Below are positions 1 through 5,272 of a stretch of DNA of 5,432 bases, one piece after another (positions within the stretch are counted from its first letter, which is position 1; each line of letters begins with the position of its first letter). Position numbers and translations under genes: made by a program. Under the pieces are notes generated by a model that saw only the letters and a program-made list of their open reading frames with translations, made no database searches and had not been told where the DNA came from. The DNA is taken from NCBI GenBank assembly GCA_003354225.1, contig PIVH01000576.1, forward strand, positions 1 to 5,432. The letters are read 5' to 3'. This DNA is from Globobulimina sp. (Eukaryota > Foraminifera > Rotaliida).

Positions 1-311
1 ATCGCTGTAATTGATTCCGTTGTCAGCCCTTGGTTGCGAAAAGGATCCGAGGAAATTTTTGGCTTCCAAGTACATTTGTGTCTTTTTCCTGGTCGTGGGG
101 TTATATGGAATTCTGGGAAACGAATCTGTTCCAGAAACGAGACGTATATCTGTCAAATATGTGTGACTTATAAGCCACGGAGTGGTCAAGTACGTTCCGA
201 TTCGTCGATCTGTAGATACAACAAACAAGAAGACGGTAGAAGGCAGGAAATTGTCATTAAATATGGTTTCCCTTATCGTTTGTACACCGATTTGCTTGGA
301 AAATTCGTAGC

Positions 312-414
312 CTACAATAAATCAAAATTTTCTAACAGAATTTGGCACAATTCCCACTAAATGTGGCCCACAGAAAATTCTGACTAAATTTGAACCATAA
401 AATTTCAAACTTAC
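312..414 (-). other. Putative MCP intron 3 (103 nt, phase 1)
   Basis: The donor is GTAAGT at 414-409, close to the metazoan consensus, after exon 3 ends on one base of a codon. The acceptor is TTATTGTAG, with AG at 313-312. Exon 4 then supplies the other two codon bases and continues open to the window edge. The length is not a multiple of three, so unspliced reading cannot join the two capsid segments. The intron itself contains in-frame stops. Confidence 0.7.
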
Positions 415-525
415 TTTTAAGCCATTTAACCGGATAAGCGGCCGGCGATTTTTGTACCGCCTCCATTATGGACAAATGAAGTCCAGTATTCAATCTGATT
501 TTGCGATAGGACATAGTGATTTGGT

Positions 526-573
526 CTAAAAATTATATAATTAGCCAAAAAATTATAGAAACGGTCAATTTAC
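526..573 (-). other. Putative MCP intron 2 (48 nt, phase 1)
   Basis: The donor GTAAAT is at 573-568 and the acceptor ATAATTTTTAG has its AG at 527-526. A CTAAT branch-like motif lies inside and the 3' half is T-rich. Reading straight through hits a TAA at 533-535, while removal restores a capsid-like segment in phase. The length is very short for a spliceosomal intron but within the range of several invertebrate groups. A frame-preserving insertion or mutated coding stretch is the alternative, since 48 is a multiple of three. Confidence 0.55.
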
Positions 574-826
574 TGATAACAATTTTCTGATTTCTTTGTT
601 CCACCGGTACTATGTCACTTCTGACCAAAAATTTTGCGACGGACGGATGCAAAGTAAACGACATGTCCACCAAAGGAAGTAGAAGTCGATTTTGATTAGT
701 TATGGGGCTGACGATTCTACAAATCATGTCAAAATCGATCGATAGTTGGCTTTCATTGCGTCTGGCTTTGAAACCTGAAAATATACCTAGTATAAAACAG
801 ATGCAAAAACCATCATTTCAAATAAT

Positions 827-836
827 AAAAATAAAA
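827..836 (-). terminator. T-run Pol III terminator after the tRNA-like unit
   Basis: Immediately after the discriminator base the minus strand reads TTTT (836-833), A, TTTTT (831-827). Runs of four or more T on the sense strand are the standard RNA polymerase III stop signal. Confidence 0.5.
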
Positions 837-910
837 TAGTTCTGGTGAGGATCGAACTCACTTCTTTAAACGCACTACGTTCAACGCACTACCGGTAGTG
901 CTACAGAACT
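837..910 (-). tRNA. tRNA-like gene or tRNA-derived element; anticodon would be AGT (Thr)
   Basis: On the minus strand the sequence folds as a cloverleaf. The acceptor stem has seven perfect pairs (910-904 with 844-838), with discriminator A at 837. The D-stem GCAC/GTGC closes a loop containing GG. A five-pair anticodon stem (one G-T) has a seven-base loop, GTAGTGC, with T33. The T-arm is GTGAG-TTCGATC-CTCAC with all five pairs. Box A reads TAGCACTACCGG and box B AGTTCGATCCT, each slightly off consensus, with the stem pairs kept by compensating bases. Against a functional threonine tRNA: the conserved A14 is T, there is one extra base before the anticodon stem, loop bases 32 and 38 could pair, and the anticodon arm repeats D-arm sequence. 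A tRNA-derived SINE head or pseudo-tRNA is at least as likely. Confidence 0.55.
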
Positions 911-936
911 ACAGAGTTAAAAAGCAAAAACTTTGG

Positions 937-944
937 CTTTTATA
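937..944 (-). promoter_or_regulatory. TATAAAAG box upstream of the tRNA-like unit
   Basis: TATAAAAG on the minus strand lies 26 bases before the first base of the tRNA-like cloverleaf. Some animals use upstream TATA-like boxes at tRNA genes. It could equally be chance in AT-rich intron sequence. Confidence 0.35.
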
Positions 945-1517
945 GTAGCAATCACACTTTTTCAACTTAATTTCGAAGAATATACATACCCAGATTTTCG
1001 TCAGTGGCCAAATCGAATTTTGCCATAGTATCCCGCCAAATGAAGGAAACAAAGTTGTACTGACCACCATATTCGGTTGATTTTCTGAAAACGTTGTCCA
1101 AATAGGCGACATACGGATATGTATCAGCATTGGAAGTGACAGAAGTGGAATTTCCGACTACAACATTCACTCAACTGAACATACTCATGGCAAAATTGGC
1201 AATAGGTGCGCAGGGGGCATTTTGATCTGCGATTTGACTTCCATCTCCATTTACTACTTTGGCATTAATATGCAATCTAATACTGGATGGGTCGAGAAAT
1301 CGTTCCACATCGCCTTTGATATTGAAAATGATATCGGATCCTTCAGTGTAAATGCCTGTGGGTAATATTGATTCATCATTTATTTCTTGGATTTGTACTT
1401 GAAGTTCCTTTTTAAGGAAAAGGTTTAGTTCAGGCAAATCTACTACCGGTTGAAGTCCCAGTTGACTTGATGTATCAATGGGAGTGCCAGAATGACGCTT
1501 TTTACCTTTAGGGGCCA

Positions 1518-1958
1518 TTATGTAAACAGTTTCAAAAGGTTGGTCAAAGCTTGGACTTTTTTGGTAGGCTTTTTCTGAGCAACTTTCTTTCCACCAACTG
1601 TCTTTGGATTGATTTTCTTTTTATTACCAGCTTTATTGACAGGTTTTTTGGCTTTACTATTTTTGCCAGAAATGATGGGGATCGCTTTTTTCTTAGTTTT
1701 CGGTTTAGGAGGGGGATCCGGAGATTCTGGGGAATCGGAAGGTTCAGGGAAGGTCAAGGTTTGTACATCAGACGAAGAACAATGTCCTCCTGTCGGCAAG
1801 GGGTTGTCAAAACCGTGGCTATATTGCCAGTAGAGATTTTGGGGACCAACTGATTGGGGTGGACCAGAAAGCAGGTTACTGAACTTCTTGGCGAACTGTT
1901 GCTGGATAGTTTCGCCTGGCAATTCCGTTTGAAAGTTGTTAGACGAGTAAGTAGCCAT
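1518..1958 (-). CDS. Lys-rich core-like virion protein candidate (146 aa)
   Basis: This is a small basic protein lying between penton and MCP, a position where adintovirus-like elements carry adenovirus-type core or membrane-active proteins. Residues 1-60 are mixed, with a possible amphipathic helix near residues 17-30 and an SGPPQSVGPQ turn. Residues 70-88 are rich in Pro, Ser and acidic residues. Residues 85-135 form a lysine-rich, arginine-free tail with repeated KK and KKK clusters, suited to nucleic acid binding. The end, QALTNLLKLF, is hydrophobic and possibly helical. A role in condensing the packaged genome is inferred from composition and position; a pVI-like membrane-active role is the alternative. 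The start has G at -3 and +4. The stop TAA overlaps the MCP start ATG by one base. I recognise no specific family motif. Confidence 0.7.
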   Translation of the reverse strand: MATYSSNNFQTELPGETIQQQFAKKFSNLLSGPPQSVGPQNLYWQYSHGFDNPLPTGGHCSSSDVQTLTFPEPSDSPESPDPPPKPKTKKKAIPIISGKNSKAKKPVNKAGNKKKINPKTVGGKKVAQKKPTKKVQALTNLLKLFT

Positions 1959-1987
1959 AGCGACCGATTATCGATTGATGATTCACA

Positions 1988-2737
1988 CTAAATGACACGC
2001 CTTTTCAATGTCATCTCTATTGCGCAATAGCTATGATTCATAAAGCGTGGGCGTGTTGCGAAATCGTTTCCAAACAGTTTTATAGGTATACGATCGAAAT
2101 GATTGACAGCAAGTTCCGTCCACCGTTCACTACCTTCGAAGGTCCATGATACGAATCTGCTGTAGGTGGTTTGTTTGGGATCAAATTGCAGCACACGCAA
2201 AATGGGTAAAGCCCCAACAGGTGTCCACTGTGGTTTGACCAAATCGGACGAAATATACATGGGGGTCACTTTATCGTACATATCCGGCAAAAGTTTGGCC
2301 AGACTAGTTACATTGTATATCGAAGGGGCCGGTTCGAAACCAAGTATACTGGCCAAAGCTGGCGAAAATTTGACCCTGACATTGCCCGTTAGTGTCAGTT
2401 TTATTTTTCGGGTACTTTCCTGCAAACTAAGATTAACAGAAGTCGGTGTTCTGCCATTCAAGTAAGACGTTATCGCTGAAGGAATATCACAGTTTTTGGG
2501 TTCGCAATAAACGGGTCGAAAATCGGCTTCCGTAGGCCTTTTGTAATAAAGAATACAGTTTTGGTCCACATTTTCGATATTGCACTCCAAAGTAACCGAT
2601 TTTATTGCGACTTGATAAGGACCAGTCAAAGACAAAGTGCCAGGCAATTTTGCTTCGAATTCGCCATTTCGCCATGATTCAGGTTCGCGGGCCATTTTTG
2701 TAGAAATAAATAAAGTAAAACTTCCATCGTCAGCCAT
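1988..2737 (-). CDS. Penton-type minor capsid protein (249 aa)
   Basis: This protein resembles the single jelly-roll minor capsid (penton) protein of Polintons, which forms the pentameric vertices. It begins FTLFISTKMAREPESW, followed by FEAKLPGTLSLTGPYQVAI at about residues 27-45. That matches the family pattern of a short strand, a net-charged loop, then a lipid-free G-x-[WY]-x-V-A strand. The C-terminal half carries MYISSDLVKPQ (160-170) and LPILRVLQ (178-185), the typical strand pair before the last sheets. It ends in a strand rich in hydrophobics and Arg. The length of about 250 residues is normal. The ATG lies within the last codons of the integrase gene (8-nt overlap), so both probably come from one transcript or closely nested ones. 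No break is seen. The family call rests on pattern and neighbourhood, not on a search. Confidence 0.82.
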   Translation of the reverse strand: MADDGSFTLFISTKMAREPESWRNGEFEAKLPGTLSLTGPYQVAIKSVTLECNIENVDQNCILYYKRPTEADFRPVYCEPKNCDIPSAITSYLNGRTPTSVNLSLQESTRKIKLTLTGNVRVKFSPALASILGFEPAPSIYNVTSLAKLLPDMYDKVTPMYISSDLVKPQWTPVGALPILRVLQFDPKQTTYSRFVSWTFEGSERWTELAVNHFDRIPIKLFGNDFATRPRFMNHSYCAIEMTLKRRVI

Positions 2738-3857
2738 TTCTTTTGGACAAGGGTAATTTCAATTTTTCATAAGTCGATTGATCCAACCATCTACGAAAGT
2801 TCTTGCTGTGACCAATAAAATCGACCAAATATTCCTTTTGACCGTTTGCCAAAGTACGTTGATCGATAGTTTTATCGATGACCCTGAATTTTTCAAAGTC
2901 AGGTTCACTTGCTATTAAGTCCCGTTCATGAAAATATCCTCTTACTCGATCTCCCGCTGTGTCAACGATTTCATATGTTACAGGATAGGTTTGGCGTTGG
3001 GCGCTGATTCTATAGACAGCAGAACTGAAACCAGGCAAACTTTTCTTGTAAAATGGTGACTTTTCTGTCACATGAATTCTGACAAAGGATCCCACTGGAA
3101 ATTTGGGGTTCTGAACAGCCATAGTTTTGTCCTTTAAATATTTGGCGTAACGCATATTGAATACCAGTCCTGCATTTTTCAGTTCACTCGCTTCTTCCGG
3201 ACTTAGTTTGGTCACTGTATTCGGGGTTTGGTTTATAGAAGTTAGAATTTTCGGTAAAATAGTAGAAACGTCGGCCGATCTGCCCATATGGGTACTGTAC
3301 TTGTTCAATTTAGCCCTAATTCGTGAAATTGCCTTTTCACTTAAAAAAGCTTTTTGAAATCGACCGTGTGTGACAGAATGTTTTGTGTCAAGACCTTTTG
3401 CCAGCGTTTTGTATTCTGTTCCCATATCTGTTCTAATTGTCAGAGGGGTAATGCCCGAATTCTGGTCCTTTATGATCTTTTTCAGTGTATCCACAGTAGT
3501 TTTGGCCTTTAAATTTCGTTGACATTTGGCTAACACTTTTCCGGTAAATTGATCTACGCATACTTGCATGTATTTCAATTTACTATGTTTAAATTGCCCA
3601 CTATCGCATTGCCAGTTAAGATTTTTGTTGGTGACCACAAATCTGGGGTATTGCGTATTTTTGAATTTAGGTTTTCTCGGTCTTAAATGGCGTAAATAGA
3701 CGTTCTGGTTCAATAAAAATCGCCTGACTTCTTTCATCGATACAGTGGGATTGAATTTTTTGGCTGCCAGATATAGAACATTTATTCCGGAATAACTTCC
3801 TGGCTGGTCCAAATCGAAATACAGTTTTTTCAACAAATTTTCGTTAGGTGAAGCCAT
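2730..3857 (-). CDS. Polinton-type DDE integrase with C-terminal chromodomain (375 aa)
   Basis: This is a retrovirus-like integrase that would insert the viral DNA into host chromosomes. An N-terminal family region, DLDQPGSYSGINVLYLAAKK, spans about 15-34. The RNase H-fold core holds D85 in NWQCDSGQF, D144 in IRTDMGTEY and E174 in QKAFLSEKAISRIR, a complete D-D-E triad. The last interval is 29 residues, somewhat shorter than the classical 35. A basic patch RPRKPKFK (59-66) could serve nuclear import or DNA binding. Residues about 253-315 look like the SH3-like DNA-binding domain (FPVGSFVRI ... GYFHERDL). Residues about 324-368 look like a chromodomain, with EYLVDFIGHSKNFRRW, which may steer integration to marked chromatin. 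The ATG is preceded by a run of A, with G at +4. The reading frame is intact and likely active. It heads the minus-strand structural cluster, and its last 8 nt overlap the penton gene. Confidence 0.93.
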   Translation of the reverse strand: MASPNENLLKKLYFDLDQPGSYSGINVLYLAAKKFNPTVSMKEVRRFLLNQNVYLRHLRPRKPKFKNTQYPRFVVTNKNLNWQCDSGQFKHSKLKYMQVCVDQFTGKVLAKCQRNLKAKTTVDTLKKIIKDQNSGITPLTIRTDMGTEYKTLAKGLDTKHSVTHGRFQKAFLSEKAISRIRAKLNKYSTHMGRSADVSTILPKILTSINQTPNTVTKLSPEEASELKNAGLVFNMRYAKYLKDKTMAVQNPKFPVGSFVRIHVTEKSPFYKKSLPGFSSAVYRISAQRQTYPVTYEIVDTAGDRVRGYFHERDLIASEPDFEKFRVIDKTIDQRTLANGQKEYLVDFIGHSKNFRRWLDQSTYEKLKLPLSKRNG

Positions 3858-4212
3858 TTTTTACAAATCAACAACAAAACACAACCTACTTCACTACACG
3901 ACAAGTGGGTATTATGACCGAACATGTTATATTGGTGCCAAATTTAAATAACATTTATTTTTTCAAAAAATCGAAAATCACAACAAAACCTAATGCATGG
4001 TTAATTTAATTCGATCAGTTATTAAAAAAGTCCAGTCAAATGCTATGCAGTGTAGTGTATCGATTTGGAAGGGAGCCAACCAGGAGCCTAATACACCCAC
4101 ACACATTGCGCAACTGCAATTCTTGTGTCATAGGCGATGAATCTCGACACGAAATTACTTACTGCAATCCTACGAAATCTTGTATTACGTCATACAGTTG
4201 TGTGTTTTCAAT
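3858..4212. promoter_or_regulatory. Divergent intergenic region between integrase and the plus-strand accessory gene
   Basis: No convincing gene lies here. For the minus cluster, TATTTAAAT (3950-3942) is a TATA-like box about 85-95 bases before the integrase ATG. For the plus gene, TTATTAAAAAAG (4019-4030) is a weaker AT-rich candidate. A CRE/ATF-like TTACGTCAT lies at 4185-4193, close to the plus-strand ATG. AUGs at 4040, 4045 and 4137 precede the plus start and would be upstream ORFs if transcribed. Both promoters are inferred from position and motif only. Confidence 0.45.
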
Positions 4213-4662
4213 ATGGCAGGTAATCTAATGTTTTACAAATCCCTTGAAGAAGTGCTTCCCCTGAACGATGTTATCAAAGAAAATTGCTTCGGTTGCAGTG
4301 TCAACCATCCAAGTCAGAAACAACACGATCTTTGTTTAATGAGTGGTTATGGTACAAAAGTAAGATTATGTTACCAAGAAGCTTTGAACCGAGTTCCTAG
4401 AAATATATTGATGGAAAACCTTATGAATCGAATCAAAAATTCCGACAAAGATTTCAAGGACATTTTCGAACAACTTTTCTTCGAATCCGATCCATTGGAA
4501 CGAATCAAGTACGATGGGGAAATGCAACTTGAATTTGTATGTCTTCTATTGCACAAGGAAATGCCCTATCAAATCAATGGTTCAGACAGAGGTAAAATCT
4601 ATGCCATTTGCGAGCAATATGACCACGATCAAGACCAGATAAAAGTGAATTTGACCAAATAA
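4213..4662 (+). CDS. Accessory protein with a Cys/His cluster, unknown function (149 aa)
   Basis: I cannot name this gene. The best start is the ATG at 4213, which has A at -3 and G at +4; the open frame upstream lacks an ATG. The notable feature is NCFGCSVNHPSQKQHDLC, with C25, C28, H32, H38 and C41, a spacing (C-x2-C-x3-H-x5-H-x2-C) suited to binding one zinc ion. The remainder, about 50-149, looks helical and hydrophilic, with RVPRNILMENLMNRI and an EMQLEFVCLLLHKEM segment. There is no signal peptide or membrane span. I have a loose recollection of similar C-GC-HPSQ-H-C motifs in hypothetical proteins of invertebrate virus-like elements, but this is unverified. Position next to a Bcl-2 gene and away from the virion cluster suggests an early or host-interaction role. 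AATAAA overlaps its stop codon. Confidence 0.8.
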   Translation: MAGNLMFYKSLEEVLPLNDVIKENCFGCSVNHPSQKQHDLCLMSGYGTKVRLCYQEALNRVPRNILMENLMNRIKNSDKDFKDIFEQLFFESDPLERIKYDGEMQLEFVCLLLHKEMPYQINGSDRGKIYAICEQYDHDQDQIKVNLTK

Positions 4663-4700
4663 ATATTGTTTATTGGCTTTCATGGGTTTCGTCAAATAAA
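4658..4700 (+). terminator. Two poly(A) signals for the plus-strand accessory gene
   Basis: AATAAA occurs at 4658-4663, overlapping the stop codon, and again at 4695-4700. The second is better placed for a transcript with a short 3' UTR. Confidence 0.6.
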
Positions 4701-4764
4701 ATATATTATTCTTAAGACACTTAAGACACACGATGTCAAATCAGGCCCATACGATTATTATTAT

Positions 4765-4770
4765 TTTATT
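4765..4770 (-). terminator. Poly(A) signal for the Bcl-2-like gene
   Basis: TTTATT on the plus strand is AATAAA on the minus strand, 25 bases past the stop of the Bcl-2-like gene. It lies in the 133-bp gap between the two convergent genes. Confidence 0.55.
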
Positions 4771-4795
4771 ATTACGTCATAAAAATACAAATCGA

Positions 4796-5272
4796 TCACT
4801 TTTCTTTTATCACGTGTGCCCATGTACCGTTATTTTGTATCCAGTCAGTCAATCGAGAATCAATATAGACTGCGAGCCAATCGCAAACGTTTCCAATTAC
4901 TTGAGGTATGGCCTTTTCCAAACAATGGATTGAAAGTTTGCCGCAAAAGGCGAACAATACATAGATTTTAGCCCAATCCGAGCCACTGTCAAATAATCTA
5001 GTATTAACCAGGTCCATAAATTCAGGAAAAGCGGTTTGTGGGGAAATTTTTAATTCAGATATCATATCAAATATCAACCCGTCCATGGTCAATTCCTTTT
5101 CTGTGCATTTCATTCTCAAAATATAATCAACGGATTCGGGTTCAGGTAATTCTGGGCAATCTTCGAAATCGAATTCCTCTATTGAAAGTCTCCATTTAAT
5201 ATATTGCAAGGATGTAATACTGAGAAAAGCTTCGGGTAAATCGCCATCGAAATCAGGTACTAACGAAGCCAT
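4796..5272 (-). CDS. Bcl-2 family apoptosis regulator, viral type (158 aa)
   Basis: The protein carries the two signature motifs of the Bcl-2 fold in the right order. BH1 is at about 94-113, with SDWAKIYVLFAFCG matching the NWGR-I-x-x-F-x-F-G pattern. BH2 is at about 141-155, LTDWIQNNGTWAHVI. Between them is a helix with conserved Trp (DWLAVYI). BH3 and BH4 are not clear; residues about 60-93 must hold the region before BH1. It ends three residues after BH2 with no hydrophobic tail anchor, so it is likely cytosolic. Several viral Bcl-2 proteins and adenovirus E1B-19K lack such an anchor too. The likely role is to block host-cell death by binding BH3 proteins, but pro-survival versus pro-death activity cannot be told from sequence. 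The ATG at 5272 has A at -3 and G at +4; the longer open frame upstream lacks an ATG. Confidence 0.88.
   Translation of the reverse strand: MASLVPDFDGDLPEAFLSITSLQYIKWRLSIEEFDFEDCPELPEPESVDYILRMKCTEKELTMDGLIFDMISELKISPQTAFPEFMDLVNTRLFDSGSDWAKIYVLFAFCGKLSIHCLEKAIPQVIGNVCDWLAVYIDSRLTDWIQNNGTWAHVIKEK

Larger units (their letters stand above)
803..931. repeat. 8-bp direct repeats (gcaaaaac) flanking the tRNA-like unit
   Basis: The octamer gcaaaaac occurs at 803-810 and 924-931, one copy on each side of the tRNA-like sequence, enclosing 113 bp. This layout is what a target-site duplication around a small tRNA-derived insertion would look like. The octamer is low in complexity, so chance is possible. 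Confidence 0.4.
775..989 (-). other. Putative MCP intron 1 (215 nt, phase 1) carrying a tRNA-like insert
   Basis: The donor is G|GTATGT (intron starts at 989) and the acceptor is TATATTTTCAG|G (AG at 776-775). Exon 1 ends on the first base of a glycine codon and exon 2 begins with its last two bases, so phase is preserved. MCP-like sequence continues across the junction. Unspliced reading stops at 967-969. The middle of the intron is occupied by a tRNA-like unit in the same orientation, flanked by 8-bp direct repeats. Without that insert and one repeat copy the intron would be 94 nt, close to the 103 nt of intron 3. Confidence 0.75.
1..1518 (-). pseudogene. Polinton-type major capsid protein (MCP), four exons, one in-frame TGA, C-terminus beyond window
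   Basis: This gene encodes the double jelly-roll hexon-like capsid protein of Polinton/adintovirus elements. The frame is recovered as exons 1518-990, 774-574, 525-415 and 311-<1. Together these give 1152 nt, or 384 codons, to the window edge. Family-like stretches include DPSSIRLHINAKVVNGDGS and TYPYVAYLDNV in exon 1, NRLLLPLVDMSFTL in exon 2, an RKI segment followed by YPVKW in exon 3, and TIRETIFNDNFLPS plus a TPWLISHTYL region in exon 4. Exon 4 is open for 103 codons to position 1; by family comparison roughly 80-100 residues are missing. TGA at 1171-1173 interrupts codon 116, with clear MCP sequence resuming in the same frame at once; a CGA-to-TGA transition is a simple origin. The start ATG (1516-1518) shares a base with the stop of the upstream core-like gene and has A at -3 and G at +4. 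The family call is firm. The splicing is inferred, and the stop makes this copy probably inactive. Confidence 0.85.
4183..4781 (+). repeat. Two copies of tattacgtcata, a CRE/ATF-like 12-mer
   Basis: The identical 12-mer tattacgtcata is at 4183-4194 and 4770-4781. Its core TTACGTCA matches the ATF/CREB type of site. The first copy is just before the plus-strand accessory ATG; the second lies between the convergent genes. Function is inferred. Confidence 0.45.

Noticed and set aside
34-360. 108-residue plus-strand open frame
   Set aside because: It lies opposite MCP exon 4 and intron 3, lacks any recognisable pattern, and the minus strand has clear capsid sequence.
909-1130. 73-residue minus-strand open frame
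   Set aside because: It is in another frame over MCP exon 1 and intron 1, with no family features.
1551-1853. Two plus-strand frames (100 and 74 residues) with hydrophobic stretches that look like membrane segments
   Set aside because: They are antisense to the Lys-rich core gene. AAA/AAG lysine codons read as TTT/CTT on the other strand, giving false Phe/Leu runs.
4040-4228. 62-residue plus-strand frame before the Cys/His gene
   Set aside because: It overlaps the start of the better-supported gene in another frame and has no conserved pattern. It could only be an upstream ORF.
4371-4388. Possible LxCxE-type retinoblastoma-binding motif in the Cys/His protein (RLCYQE)
   Set aside because: The spacing is L-C-x-x-E, not L-x-C-x-E, so it does not match the motif.
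4371-4556. 61-residue minus-strand frame
   Set aside because: It is antisense to the Cys/His protein gene with no features of its own.
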